Assembly (NCBI RefSeq): GCF_015277675.1 | Contig: NZ_JADHEC010000006.1 | Coordinates: 57,674-121,673, forward strand | Direction of reading: 5' to 3' | Source of the DNA: Flavobacterium soyangense | GTDB lineage: Bacteria > Bacteroidota > Bacteroidia > Flavobacteriales > Flavobacteriaceae | DNA length: 64,000 nt | Shown: one piece after another, positions 44,195 to 53,434 of the stretch | How the letters are laid out: every line of letters starts with the position of its first letter | Position numbering within the stretch: the stretch's first letter is position 1 | The notes under the pieces: generated by a model | What the model was told of the DNA's origin: nothing | The model's database searches: none | The model's input: only the letters and a program-made list of their open reading frames with translations | Made by a program: the position numbers and the translations under genes

Positions 44195-45606
44195 AGATTC
44201 TTTCCTGTTTTCTTCACGATTGCATTCGGAATGGCATTTTTATGCACCATCACCGAAATTGTTTTTAAAAGCAAATATTCCTTCGACATATAAAGATAAC
44301 CCCCGCAATCCTTACCATCAGATGAGTTTTTAATAATATAGAATGTATTGCCTTTTTCGTTCTCTCCAATACCTATAATATGCATATTATGCACATCTTC
44401 GGTGGTACGATTGTCAAAAGCCGACTGCCTAATCTGTTGTGTGATGATTTTAATATCGCCCAAAACTGCAAAACCATCGTTGAATCCTTCGTAGATATCC
44501 CCGTCCCAACAAACCGAATAATTATTCAATAATGCATGGTCAATTACAGAAATGAAATCATCAATTGGCAAATTCAAATACTGATTGTTGTTCCAGTTGG
44601 CCTCAATCTCTAAATTAAATTTTGAATAAAAAGGATGATGGGTGTAGGAGGTGATTTCCACGTAGTCATCGGGATTGATTCCAATCCTTTCCTTTGCAAA
44701 AGATGAAGTGGTATATTGCTTTCCATCGTAAACAAAAATATCTGGAACCTTGCCTAAAGTTTGGGTCAGGATTTCATCCATGTCTCTTCTGTAAATTTCG
44801 GGTGTTAAATTACCATGGGAATTTTTATAAAATTTAACTTTCTCCAGCAGGGCAGCATTCATATCAGAATGGTCGTGTTTTACAACAGAATCCAATTTTC
44901 CGGAATACACACTTTCAGGAATGGCTCCCAATTCTTTATAGGCTTTCATTACGCTAAAAGTTAAATCTCCTTCACTAAAAAAACTGCTTCCATTTCTTCT
45001 GATATAATTCTCGGCTTTATTGATATAGGTAGGTCGGACAAAAAACATTGGCGAAAGCACAACAGGCTTTTTACCAAGTCTGATGGCTTCGGTTTCAATA
45101 AAGGAAGTGGAGGCAAAACTCCAACAATCGCCGGTAGCCTGCTGATCCTTAAAAGGAGTACTTTCAATTAACTTTATAATTTTATAACCCGTCCTTTGTG
45201 GGTTTGTATTTGTTTTAAGGGTAAACACATAATTTGTTTTACTCAATTTTATAGGGAACTGATTTCCCCAAACCCCCTCTAAAATAGAATCTCCGGGCAT
45301 TATTCGTCCTTTAAAAAGCAAGGGAGCTTCCGGTCCCCATCCGAATGCATTTTTTGCATCGGCAAATACACTATCCTTGACACTCCAAACTTTATCCAGC
45401 GCAATATCTTTGATTCTTTTTTCAGGTAAATCCAAGAAACCTTTGACTGTATTTTTTTTGAATTCGAATCTCAAAAGTACTTGCAAAGAAAAGTCCTTGG
45501 TATTAATCTTACCCATCCAGGAACCTTCCATTGTCTTTGCACTCTGCGCATTGATTACCATTCCGATAAATAATAGGATGATTGAAATAGAATTTTTTGT
45601 TTTCAT
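44191..45606 (-). CDS. Exported C1-family (aminopeptidase C-like) cysteine peptidase
   Basis: A 471-residue protein with signal peptide (MKTKNSISIILLFIGMVINA). Residues about 25-130 form a beta-rich domain common in Bacteroidetes (MEGSWMGKI ... LRFEF). The rest is a papain-fold peptidase of bleomycin-hydrolase type: QQATGDCWSFAS has the oxyanion Gln and catalytic Cys, HNMHIIG the His and IKNSSDG the Asn (usually NSWG). Like C1B enzymes it has long insertions between Cys and His. Substrate unknown. Confidence 0.85.
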   Translation of the reverse strand: MKTKNSISIILLFIGMVINAQSAKTMEGSWMGKINTKDFSLQVLLRFEFKKNTVKGFLDLPEKRIKDIALDKVWSVKDSVFADAKNAFGWGPEAPLLFKGRIMPGDSILEGVWGNQFPIKLSKTNYVFTLKTNTNPQRTGYKIIKLIESTPFKDQQATGDCWSFASTSFIETEAIRLGKKPVVLSPMFFVRPTYINKAENYIRRNGSSFFSEGDLTFSVMKAYKELGAIPESVYSGKLDSVVKHDHSDMNAALLEKVKFYKNSHGNLTPEIYRRDMDEILTQTLGKVPDIFVYDGKQYTTSSFAKERIGINPDDYVEITSYTHHPFYSKFNLEIEANWNNNQYLNLPIDDFISVIDHALLNNYSVCWDGDIYEGFNDGFAVLGDIKIITQQIRQSAFDNRTTEDVHNMHIIGIGENEKGNTFYIIKNSSDGKDCGGYLYMSKEYLLLKTISVMVHKNAIPNAIVKKTGKNL

Positions 45607-45794
45607 GATAAAGAGGTTTAGTGCTATTTTTTGACAAATTACCCTCTATATGTTTTTATATAAAAATCTATTATTTGAATGTGCTATAAAACAATTGGAC
45701 TGCCTCCATTTAATGGACGAATGCAATACGAATAGAAATTGCTGCAATTCAAATAACTATGAATTTTATGTGCCTGTTTTGAATCATTAGTAAG

Positions 45795-45802
45795 TATCTT
45801 TA
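45795..45802 (+). promoter_or_regulatory. -7-like element TATCTTTA before the second LytS/LytTR pair
   Basis: Seven of eight positions match TANNTTTG, 18 bases upstream of the ATG at 45821. Confidence 0.4.
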
Positions 45803-45820
45803 CAACTTAAATTTATAATA

Positions 45821-46876
45821 ATGTTCAAAGAATTCAGATTAAAATATGGTATTGAACCCATTATACATTTTCTTATTTGGGGCTCTCTCTTTGTGTTTGT
45901 ATGGATGGAAGTCAGAACTCTTGGGCCTTTTCGCAACCAGGACGAAACCATTTACCCTCCTATGGTTTGGAGCACTATATTAAGCATAGTGTTGTTTTAC
46001 TTTAATGCATTATACCTAATTCCTCGTTTTTTTTCGAAACAACGATACCGCCTGTATATCTCGCTGCTGATTGCCCTGTATATCGGTATTGTACTGATCA
46101 ATAGTGCTTTTGATCATTTTTATGCGATATCGCTTTTTTCAAGTGAAAAAGAACCTTTTTTTGCCGAACTAATCCTTAACTTTCAAACTAAAACACTTAT
46201 TTTATCTTTGTCTTTAGGGTATGGGTTGACCAAAAACTGGATAAAAAGCAATAAATTGCAACAACAGTTGGCCAGCGACAAATTGAGTGCTGAATTGAAA
46301 TATCTCAAAGCACAAATCAATCCCCATTTTCTTTTCAATACCTTAAATATGGCTTTTGCCAGTGCTATCAAAAGTAATGATGAAGGGACTGCCGATATCA
46401 TCGAAAAATTATCCGGGCTGATGCGTTATGTTTTGTATGAAAGCAATGAAGATAAAGCGATGCTTGAAAAGGAGATTAATTATATCGACAATTATATTAA
46501 CCTTCAATTGCAGCGTTTATCGCCGGAAATTGCCTCGCAGCTAAAATATGAAGTGAGAGGAAATTATCAAAATTTAAGAATAGCTCCGATGATTCTGATT
46601 CCATTCATCGAAAATGTATTTAAACATGGCATAATGCTCACTAAGAAAGCAGAAATGTCGATATCAATTTTTTTAAATTCTGACACATTGATTCTTGAAA
46701 CGAAAAATGTAAAGAACAATGGCCCTGTGGGAACCGACAAAGAGCATTCCGGAATTGGGATGAAAAATGTCAGAGAACGGCTGCTTCTGCTGTATCCCAA
46801 TCGGCATCGTTTAGAAATTAGTAATGGGGAACACTTTTTTCAGGTAAGATTAGAAATACAGCTAAAACCAAATTAA
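45821..46876 (+). CDS. Second LytS/YehU-type sensor histidine kinase
   Basis: A 351-residue kinase with four transmembrane segments (from FLIWGSLFVFVWMEV to LLIALYIGIVLINSAF), then NPHFLFNTLNMAFASAIKSN with the phospho-His and an HATPase with LIPFIENVFKHGI and GIGMKNVRERL. Same family as 41784-42848 but clearly diverged. It is followed one base later by its response regulator gene. Confidence 0.95.
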   Translation: MFKEFRLKYGIEPIIHFLIWGSLFVFVWMEVRTLGPFRNQDETIYPPMVWSTILSIVLFYFNALYLIPRFFSKQRYRLYISLLIALYIGIVLINSAFDHFYAISLFSSEKEPFFAELILNFQTKTLILSLSLGYGLTKNWIKSNKLQQQLASDKLSAELKYLKAQINPHFLFNTLNMAFASAIKSNDEGTADIIEKLSGLMRYVLYESNEDKAMLEKEINYIDNYINLQLQRLSPEIASQLKYEVRGNYQNLRIAPMILIPFIENVFKHGIMLTKKAEMSISIFLNSDTLILETKNVKNNGPVGTDKEHSGIGMKNVRERLLLLYPNRHRLEISNGEHFFQVRLEIQLKPN

Positions 46877-46877
46877 C

Positions 46878-47585
46878 ATGAAATGTATCGCTATTGATGA
46901 CGAACCTTTGGCTCTTGAACTGATCTCAGGATACATTCAAAAAACACCTTTTTTGGAATTTGTTGCCGGATTTACCAACCCGTTTACTGCAATGAGTTTC
47001 CTGTTGCAAACACCCGTAGACTTAGTGTTTATCGACATTAATATGCCTGAATTATCAGGTATCGAATTACTGAAGTCCTTGCCCGTACTGCCAAAAATAA
47101 TATTCACCACAGCCTATTCCGAGTACGGAGCGGAAAGTTATGAATTTAACGCTGTGGACTATCTGTTGAAACCTGTGAAATACGTCCGCTTTCTTAAGGG
47201 AGTGAATAAGGTTTTTGACCTTTCTTCCTTAAAAAAGGAAGAGACATCAATGTCTTCAAGTAACGAGCACAACAGTCAATCCGTGCTTATTAAAAGCGGT
47301 TCCAAAACATTCAAAATTGCGACAGATGACATTTTTTACATTGAAGCAGCCGGGAATTATATGTTGTTTTACACCCAAAAAGGGAAAATCATGACCTTGA
47401 TGCCTATGAGCGAAATATTGAATATACTACCCTCCACTACCTTTAAGCGTATTCATAAATCTTATATTATATCATTGAAAAATATTGAAATTATTGAAAA
47501 GACCATGGTCGTGATCAATAAAACACGCATACCGATAGGGATAACTTATCGCGAACATTTTTCGAGCATCATTAAAAAAAAGTAA
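46878..47585 (+). CDS. Second LytTR-family response regulator
   Basis: A 235-residue regulator with CIAIDDEPLAL, phospho-Asp53 in VFIDINMPELSG and a LytTR domain (DIFYIEAAGNYMLFYTQKGK, FKRIHKSYIISLKNIE). Partner of the kinase ending at 46876. Which promoters it controls is unknown; either LytTR could bind the TTGCAG boxes at 41.0 and 61.8 kb. Confidence 0.95.
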   Translation: MKCIAIDDEPLALELISGYIQKTPFLEFVAGFTNPFTAMSFLLQTPVDLVFIDINMPELSGIELLKSLPVLPKIIFTTAYSEYGAESYEFNAVDYLLKPVKYVRFLKGVNKVFDLSSLKKEETSMSSSNEHNSQSVLIKSGSKTFKIATDDIFYIEAAGNYMLFYTQKGKIMTLMPMSEILNILPSTTFKRIHKSYIISLKNIEIIEKTMVVINKTRIPIGITYREHFSSIIKKK

Positions 47586-47731
47586 GGATTCAATAGACAG
47601 AGCCTGCCCTGCGTTTTTGTCGAAGGGAGGGGAGAAACCTATCCTATATGCCATAACTAATTTGCCCAATCGCCGCATAAGTTCATCTTTGGTAATGGAT
47701 AAGATTTTCCAAAGGCTGATGGTTTCATTTC

Positions 47732-47745
47732 TTGACAAAAGTCAA
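47732..47745. promoter_or_regulatory. Crp/Fnr-type palindrome TTGAC-N4-GTCAA before MDR gene 1
   Basis: A perfect palindrome of FNR-like form (TTGAT-N4-ATCAA is the classic). Its centre lies 29.5 bp before the -7 box at 47768, hence at about -41.5 from the expected start site, and no TTG is seen at -33. This is the class II activator layout. A similar site has the same spacing before MDR gene 2. Confidence 0.7.
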
Positions 47746-47767
47746 TGCAAACGAAAAATAAGGAAGC

Positions 47768-47775
47768 TACTTTTG
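47768..47775 (+). promoter_or_regulatory. -7 element TACTTTTG of MDR gene 1
   Basis: Exact TANNTTTG match 29 bases before the ATG; identical octamer in front of MDR gene 2. Confidence 0.65.
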
Positions 47776-47804
47776 TTCTGTGAAATATTTAAACACAAGC
47801 AAAA

Positions 47805-48764
47805 ATGAAAGCAATTGAATATTTAAAATACGGCCTTCCTGATGTTCTCAAATTGAAGGAGATAGAAATGCCAATACCAAAATCCAATGAAATTCTAATA
47901 AGAATTATAGCCACAGCAGTTAACTCAGGTGATGTGCGACTGCGAAAAGCCGACCCTTTTGCAGTTCGATTATTTTTTGGGCTTTTTAAACCTAAAACCA
48001 ATATTCTTGGTGGTGTTTTTTCAGGTAAAATCGAACAAATTGGAAGCGCAGTTACCCTTTTTAAAGTGGGCGATGAAGTTTTTGGTCACACTGATATGAG
48101 TTTTGGTACTTATGCAGAATATAAATGTCTTCCAGAAAATGGGTCTATTGCATTAAAACCTGTAACTATTATACATAATGAAGCAGCTGTTATTCCTTTT
48201 GGAGGAATCACAGCTTTGCACTTCATTAAGAAGGCAAATATTACTAGAGGTCAAAGGGTTCTTATAAATGGAGCTTCCGGAGCTGTCGGTACTGCTGCTG
48301 TCCAACTGGCAAAGCATTTTGGTGCGATTGTAACAGGAGTTTGTAGCACTTCAAATATCGACTTAGTAAAATCTATAGGGGCAGACAAGGTAATGGATTA
48401 TACTAAAGAAGATTTTACTAAAAATGGTAAAACATATGATGTGATTTTTGACACAGTCAATAAGATTGTAATTTCAGAAAGTGTAAAGTCACTCAATGTC
48501 AATGGAAAATTGATTTTAAGTGCAGCGGGCATTTCAGAAATGTTTCATGGTCTCTTCGTATCAATGACAAGTAGCAGAAGAATAAAAGTGGTTACGGGTG
48601 TTGCCAGCCACACAGCTGATGATATTAATTTTCTAAAAGTGCTTATAGAGTCTGGGGAGTTGAAATCCGTTATTGATAGAACGTATTCCTTAGAGCAAAT
48701 GGCTGAAGCACACACTTATGTTGAAAAAGGACATAAAAAAGGAAGCGTAGTCATTACTATATAA
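47805..48764 (+). CDS. Zinc-independent MDR family NAD(P)H oxidoreductase (quinone-reductase-like), copy 1
   Basis: A 319-residue medium-chain reductase. N-terminal GroES-like domain (MKAIEYLKYGLPDVLKL) and Rossmann domain with INGASGAVGTAAVQLAKHFGA (near residue 150). The zinc ligands of alcohol dehydrogenases are absent, as in quinone/enone reductases; relatives reduce reactive carbonyls or quinones. Clearly paralogous to 49593-50576. A Crp/Fnr gene lies convergently 32 bases downstream. Confidence 0.92.
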   Translation: MKAIEYLKYGLPDVLKLKEIEMPIPKSNEILIRIIATAVNSGDVRLRKADPFAVRLFFGLFKPKTNILGGVFSGKIEQIGSAVTLFKVGDEVFGHTDMSFGTYAEYKCLPENGSIALKPVTIIHNEAAVIPFGGITALHFIKKANITRGQRVLINGASGAVGTAAVQLAKHFGAIVTGVCSTSNIDLVKSIGADKVMDYTKEDFTKNGKTYDVIFDTVNKIVISESVKSLNVNGKLILSAAGISEMFHGLFVSMTSSRRIKVVTGVASHTADDINFLKVLIESGELKSVIDRTYSLEQMAEAHTYVEKGHKKGSVVITI

Positions 48765-48796
48765 TTGTAAATCAGTAAATTTAGCCAAATAATAGA

Positions 48797-49375
48797 TTAG
48801 GATTTTTCCAGAATCCTTTTCTTGATGCGACTTAGTGATTCGGGTTTTACCCCGATGTAACTCGCTATTTGATACTGTGGAATTATTTGAAATAAATTGG
48901 GTCTCGAATTTAAAAGTTTCAAATAGCGTTGTTCGGGAGTGTCAGTGGTGTAGGAAGCCATTAGTTCCTGCTGTTCTGCAAATACTTTTTCCATTACTTT
49001 TCTGGAAACAGTTTCTAGTTTTGGAAACCGTTGATACAAATCTTCTTCTTTTTCTCTATTGCCAACTACAAGAAAACAGTCTGTAGCACAAGCCATATAA
49101 TGATTTGAGGGAAGGCTATTGCCAAAACTGTTTAAAGAAATCACCCATTGTTCTTCGGTAAAAAAATTACCAGTTTTTTCTTCTCCATCCACTAAATAAT
49201 ATTGTCGAACACAACCCTCTAAAACAAAATAAGCTTCAGATGAAATTTGTCCTTCTTTAAGTAAAATAGTGCCTTTTTTATAATGCTTAATGAGCATTGT
49301 TGCTGCAATAGCATCTGCTTCTTCCTTTGAAATAGGCATAATTTCCGAAAAGTATTTTAGGAGTTTGTTTTCCAT
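48797..49375 (-). CDS. Crp/Fnr-family regulator, copy 1
   Basis: A 192-residue regulator: cyclic-nucleotide-binding-like barrel (YKKGTILLKEGQISSEAYFV, GCVRQYY) and a short C-terminal helix-turn-helix (YQIASYIGVKPESLSRIKKR). I start it at the ATG at 49375 (MENKLLKYFSEIMPI), matching its paralogue at 50633; an in-frame ATG at 49513 would add 46 unrelated residues. No Fnr cysteine set is seen. It probably acts on the palindromes in front of the two MDR genes. Confidence 0.9.
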   Translation of the reverse strand: MENKLLKYFSEIMPISKEEADAIAATMLIKHYKKGTILLKEGQISSEAYFVLEGCVRQYYLVDGEEKTGNFFTEEQWVISLNSFGNSLPSNHYMACATDCFLVVGNREKEEDLYQRFPKLETVSRKVMEKVFAEQQELMASYTTDTPEQRYLKLLNSRPNLFQIIPQYQIASYIGVKPESLSRIKKRILEKS

Positions 49376-49516
49376 TGTTGGGTTGTCATTTGATTTGATA
49401 TATGACTTTTTGGGGCTTTGTGCAATTCCGTCTGCTAATTTAGCATAAAAGATATAAAGTATCACAAAAGCTTGATTAACCGCTAAACACATCTTTAGGA
49501 AGCAACATTTCATTTC

Positions 49517-49530
49517 TTAACTTCAGTCAA
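49517..49530. promoter_or_regulatory. Crp/Fnr-type palindrome TTAAC-N4-GTCAA before MDR gene 2
   Basis: Same site as at 47732 with one changed base. Its centre is again 29.5 bp from the -7 box (49553). Confidence 0.65.
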
Positions 49531-49552
49531 TGAGATTGTAAAATGAGGTAAA

Positions 49553-49560
49553 TACTTTTG
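49553..49560 (+). promoter_or_regulatory. -7 element TACTTTTG of MDR gene 2
   Basis: Identical to the box of MDR gene 1, 32 bases before the ATG. Confidence 0.65.
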
Positions 49561-49592
49561 TCTTTTAAATAATTAATAAACATAAGCGAAAA

Positions 49593-50576
49593 ATGAGAGC
49601 CATTGAATATTTAAGATACGGTGCACCAGAAGTTCTTCATCTTATTGAGACGGCAATGCCTTGTCCAAAGTCAAATGAAGTTTTAATCAGGGTTTATGCT
49701 ACTAGTGTAACGGCTGCAGATATTATGATGAGGACAGGAAAACCATTTGTAGGTAGATTTTATACTGGTTTAAATGGACCTAAAAGAACAATACCAGGCT
49801 TTGAGTTTGCTGGAAAAGTCACAGCAGTTGGAAATGCAGTTACTTTGTTTAAAGTAGATGATGAAGTTTTCGGCGGAACTATTGGGCTTGGATGTTATGC
49901 TGAGTATGTTTGTGTAAGCGAGAATGATGTTTTAATTACCATGCCTGATAATATTAGTTACGAAGAAGCAGCTCCAGTAAATGGGAGTGCCATCACAGTA
50001 ATGAACTTTTTGAAGGGATTAGGCAATATTCAAAAAAATCAAAAGGTGTTGATTAATGGAGCTTCTGGAGGTTTAGGAACCTATGCGATTCAAATTGCAA
50101 AGCATTTTGGCGCAGTTGTTACCGGCGTTTGCAGTACAAATAATTTGGGATTGGTAATTTCTCTGGGGGCTGACAAAGTAATTGATTATACTAAAGAAGA
50201 CTTTACCCAAAACGGCGAGCAATATGATATAATTTTTGATACGGTAGGGAAAAGGTCTTATTTACAATGCAAAAATTCTTTAACTGAAAAGGGTATTTAT
50301 CTTTCAACTGTTATAAGTTTTACTCTTTTTCTGCAAATTATTTGTACTTCACTTTTTGGAAGCAAGAAGGCAAAATCTTCAGCAACTGGTATGCTTTCTG
50401 TTCAGGCACGTTTAAATTATTTTGAAGAACTTAGAGAATTAATGGAAACAGGAAAAATTAAAACGGTTATTGATACAACTTATTCATTGTCCGAGATTGC
50501 CAAAGCTCACGAATATGTGGAGAAAGGGCATAAAAAAGGGAATGTGGTGATAACAATCAGTGATTTATCTTCTTGA
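49593..50576 (+). CDS. Zinc-independent MDR family NAD(P)H oxidoreductase, copy 2
   Basis: A 327-residue paralogue of the gene at 47805, with INGASGGLGTYAIQIAKHFGA and the shared DYTKEDFTQNGEQYDIIFDT and AHEYVEKGHKKGNVVITI. The promoter region is also duplicated. It is divergent from Crp/Fnr copy 1 and convergent with copy 2. Confidence 0.92.
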   Translation: MRAIEYLRYGAPEVLHLIETAMPCPKSNEVLIRVYATSVTAADIMMRTGKPFVGRFYTGLNGPKRTIPGFEFAGKVTAVGNAVTLFKVDDEVFGGTIGLGCYAEYVCVSENDVLITMPDNISYEEAAPVNGSAITVMNFLKGLGNIQKNQKVLINGASGGLGTYAIQIAKHFGAVVTGVCSTNNLGLVISLGADKVIDYTKEDFTQNGEQYDIIFDTVGKRSYLQCKNSLTEKGIYLSTVISFTLFLQIICTSLFGSKKAKSSATGMLSVQARLNYFEELRELMETGKIKTVIDTTYSLSEIAKAHEYVEKGHKKGNVVITISDLSS

Positions 50577-50632
50577 GGTAAAAATATTCTCCAGTGGCTA
50601 TATACACCTTGAATACATCAATAAAAGTGTAA

Positions 50633-51220
50633 TTATTTTAGTGTAATTCGTTTTCTTATTCTGCTCAACGATTCGGGCATGATACCGAGGTAGCTGGCCA
50701 GTTGAAATTGGGGTATTCGCTGAAATAAGTCAGGTCTTAATTTTAACAACTTAAGGTAACGTTGTTCAGCAGTATCGGTAAGAAATGAAGTCAAAGCCTT
50801 CTTTTGCTCGGCAAAATCAGCTTCCACTATGGCTCGCGATATGGTCTCAAATCTTGGACACAATAAAAATATTTCTTGGGCCAATTGCTCATTTCCAATA
50901 AGAACTGTAGTATCCTCAACACATACAAGGTTGAGTAATGTAGGGTTTTGTGGGCTAAAGTTACTAAGTGAAATCACCCATTGCTCTTCTGTGAAAAAGT
51001 TGGTCGTTTTCTCGTCGCCGTCAGTTGAAATATACTCCCTTATGCAACCTTCCAGAATAAAGTAGGTGTCAACAGATTGTTGTCCTTCTTTTAATAAAAC
51101 TGTCCCTTTTTTGAATGAAGTATAGACAAATCTATCCGTTAGAACTTTTATCTCTTCTTCCGAAAGAGTTGAAATTCTAGAAAAATAGTTTAAATATTTG
51201 TTTAAATATTTGTTTTCCAT
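50633..51220 (-). CDS. Crp/Fnr-family regulator, copy 2
   Basis: A 195-residue paralogue of copy 1, sharing FKKGTVLLKEGQ and FFTEEQWVISL and the C-terminal FQLASYLGIMPESLSRIRKR recognition region. Its upstream region shares AAATTAGCAG and AAAGCCCCAAA words with that of copy 1, so the duplication included regulatory sequence. Confidence 0.92.
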   Translation of the reverse strand: MENKYLNKYLNYFSRISTLSEEEIKVLTDRFVYTSFKKGTVLLKEGQQSVDTYFILEGCIREYISTDGDEKTTNFFTEEQWVISLSNFSPQNPTLLNLVCVEDTTVLIGNEQLAQEIFLLCPRFETISRAIVEADFAEQKKALTSFLTDTAEQRYLKLLKLRPDLFQRIPQFQLASYLGIMPESLSRIRKRITLK

Positions 51221-51266
51221 TGGTGTATCCTCATTTGAATTGCCGCAAAGCGTTTGGGGCTTTTTC

Positions 51267-51274
51267 CAAAATTA
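51267..51274 (-). promoter_or_regulatory. -7 element TAATTTTG of Crp/Fnr copy 2
   Basis: TANNTTTG match on the minus strand, about 46 bases upstream of the ATG at 51220. Confidence 0.5.
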
Positions 51275-51383
51275 GACTGCTAATTTAATAAAAAAAACAA
51301 TATTAAAGCAAATATTCTATTTAACACGGTAGACAGGTTTTTGAAAAGCATATGATCATAAACTGCAGAACGCAAATGTGTGT

Positions 51384-52034
51384 TTAATTCCTTTTCGTCA
51401 GAATTCCTTTTTCAACACTTTCATTTAATAAATTTTCAGCATAATCCCAAATTAAATTAGAGCCTTTATCAATTTCTTTCTTCTTTTTGTAAACTTTTTC
51501 ATAATCAATATTAAATTCTTTCCAAGTCCCACCGTTATTTGAAGTATTCTGTAAAAGTGGTTCAAACCTATCCATACTTTTTGCAAATTTCGCATCAATT
51601 GTTTCCCCTTTTTCAAATTCTTCCCAAATTTGAATGAGTTCCTCGGCTTGATTTTTTGGTAAAATTCCAAAAATTCTTTTCGATGCTTTTGACTCTTCTT
51701 CTGTGTTTTTATGATTTTTTAATGTATCATAGATAAACGTATCTCCAGCATCAATTTCAACTATATCGTGGATTAGTAGCATTTTAATTACTTTTAGCAA
51801 ATCAATTTTTTCATTTGAATGTTCTGCAAGTACAAAAGCCATAATTGCTAAATGCCAACTATGCTCTGCATCATTTTCATTCCTTTCACTATTAAATAGT
51901 TTGGTTTTACGTTGAATGTATTTTACTTTATCAATTTCTTTTATGAAATCTACTTGTTTTAATAAACTTTCAAATTGCATATTTACTGATTCTGTTTTTT
52001 TTTCTATTCTACTCGTATTTGTTAGATTTTTCAT
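51384..52034 (-). CDS. HD-domain phosphohydrolase (YfbR-like)
   Basis: A 216-residue protein with the HD signature: AEHSWHLA supplies the first His, HDIVEIDAGD the HD pair and the last Asp follows in MDRFEPLL. Relatives are 5'-nucleotidases or dNMP hydrolases. The start may be the ATG at 52034 or the one at 51980 (MQFESLLKQVDFIKEIDK), which fits better with the family; I keep the longer. Only 15 bases separate it from the preceding DinB fragment. Confidence 0.88.
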   Translation of the reverse strand: MKNLTNTSRIEKKTESVNMQFESLLKQVDFIKEIDKVKYIQRKTKLFNSERNENDAEHSWHLAIMAFVLAEHSNEKIDLLKVIKMLLIHDIVEIDAGDTFIYDTLKNHKNTEEESKASKRIFGILPKNQAEELIQIWEEFEKGETIDAKFAKSMDRFEPLLQNTSNNGGTWKEFNIDYEKVYKKKKEIDKGSNLIWDYAENLLNESVEKGILTKRN

Positions 52035-52046
52035 TTTTTCATTATT

Positions 52047-52182
52047 CTATTGAAAGTTTAATAATTCTGTTATTCTGGCTAAATGATGATCGTCATGATC
52101 GTCAACGAACAAGAAAAGATCTATCGTTCGCATTGACGTTTTTAATCTAGGATGAAGTGCTGATTTGAAAACAGTATTTTCG
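52047..52182 (-). pseudogene. C-terminal fragment of a second DinB-family protein
   Basis: In the frame ending with TAG at 52047 the minus strand reads ALHPRLKTSMRTIDLFLFV then DDHDDHHLARITEL, the DinB C-terminal helix with HDDHH metal ligands. Reading back, the frame runs into the 3' end of the serine hydrolase gene with no DinB N-terminus. It is a truncated relic, like that at 43991. Confidence 0.75.
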
Positions 52183-53379
52183 TCAGTTTTTCTGTTTTGT
52201 AAGTCGGCCGGGCGTAAACAAAGAGGGTAAAATGTAAGAAGATACTATTTTATAAGGTAAGTCATTATATTTTACCTTGCTGTAATTCCCGGCCGTAATA
52301 ACGACTACTAAATCCAGTTCTTTGCATATGAAAATGGATTGACCTCCATTGCCTTTGGCTTCCATAATTTTTACATTTTTATCGTTAATTTTAAAATCAT
52401 ACAACCAAAAATTAAAGCCATAACTGCCGTCCTGGATATTCAACTGGTTTAATGGTGGTCTCTTTATATGGGGAAAAGTACTGGTTTCTGTCCAGATACT
52501 GTCAATAATTTGTTTAGCATTGAACCTGCCAAAATCTTTATACATAATTCCAAGTTTAAGCAAGCTTCTAGAAGTAAGTCTTAGTCCTGAGGCAGCCGCT
52601 TTTTCATTGGTAATCGTTAATCCAATCCATTCACTGGTTGTTATTTGTAAAGGTGAAAAAATATTTTCTTGTGCAAACTGTTCGATATTTTGTCCGCTTT
52701 TTCTTTTGATTATTTCTGCCAATAATTGCGTATTGCCGGCTGAATAATTCCAAATGGTTCCTGGCTCATTTACAACTTTTTTATTCAGTACGAATTTTAT
52801 GGGGTTATAACTTATATCCATTCTTGTTTCATCATTCAGCAACAGGTTTTTGTAATTCCCAATTTCTTTCCACGAAAAGCCACTTGACATCGTGAGAAGA
52901 TCCTTGATAGTAATCTTTAATCTCTCGTCATTTGAATTAGTCCTGCCAATTTCAGAGAAATACATGCTGATGGGATCATCCACGCTGTGTATCAATCCTT
53001 TCTTAATTGCTACACCAACACAAGCTGAAACTACGCTTTTAGAAATACTCCTGACATCGTGTAATGAATTTATATCATGTTCAATAATCCCCAAGTTTTT
53101 GCCATGTTTTTGATCTTTTCCATTTAAGTACTTTTCATAAACAAGAGCATTATCTTTGAAAATTAGTACGCTATGTAGATTATGTAATTCTTCATTGATT
53201 AAATCATTAGTCATTTTTTGAATGAGGTCTGAATTAATACTAGTTGTTGTAATGTTTTTGATTTTTAAGCCATCATTAAGTATTTGAGGTTCTTTATAGG
53301 CATAGTCTTTAGGATTAATTATAGTCTTTGCACAGGAAAAAAGTAGAATTGAAAGTAGGAAAATAATGATTTTTTTCAT
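52183..53379 (-). CDS. Beta-lactamase-fold serine hydrolase lipoprotein
   Basis: Exported 398-residue protein. I place the start at 53379 (MKKIIIFLLSILLFSC, lipobox Cys16), not at an in-frame ATG at 53433. The class C-like active site is SISKS (SxxK, near residue 113), YSAGN as the second motif, and the later GNGGQSIF as the KTG-like box. Relatives are carboxypeptidase- or esterase-like. Its 3' end contacts a DinB relic. Confidence 0.9.
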   Translation of the reverse strand: MKKIIIFLLSILLFSCAKTIINPKDYAYKEPQILNDGLKIKNITTTSINSDLIQKMTNDLINEELHNLHSVLIFKDNALVYEKYLNGKDQKHGKNLGIIEHDINSLHDVRSISKSVVSACVGVAIKKGLIHSVDDPISMYFSEIGRTNSNDERLKITIKDLLTMSSGFSWKEIGNYKNLLLNDETRMDISYNPIKFVLNKKVVNEPGTIWNYSAGNTQLLAEIIKRKSGQNIEQFAQENIFSPLQITTSEWIGLTITNEKAAASGLRLTSRSLLKLGIMYKDFGRFNAKQIIDSIWTETSTFPHIKRPPLNQLNIQDGSYGFNFWLYDFKINDKNVKIMEAKGNGGQSIFICKELDLVVVITAGNYSKVKYNDLPYKIVSSYILPSLFTPGRLTKQKN

Positions 53380-53434
53380 ATTATAGATTTTTAATTTAGG
53401 AATTAGATTGATACAAGCGGTTTTTAATTTCAAT

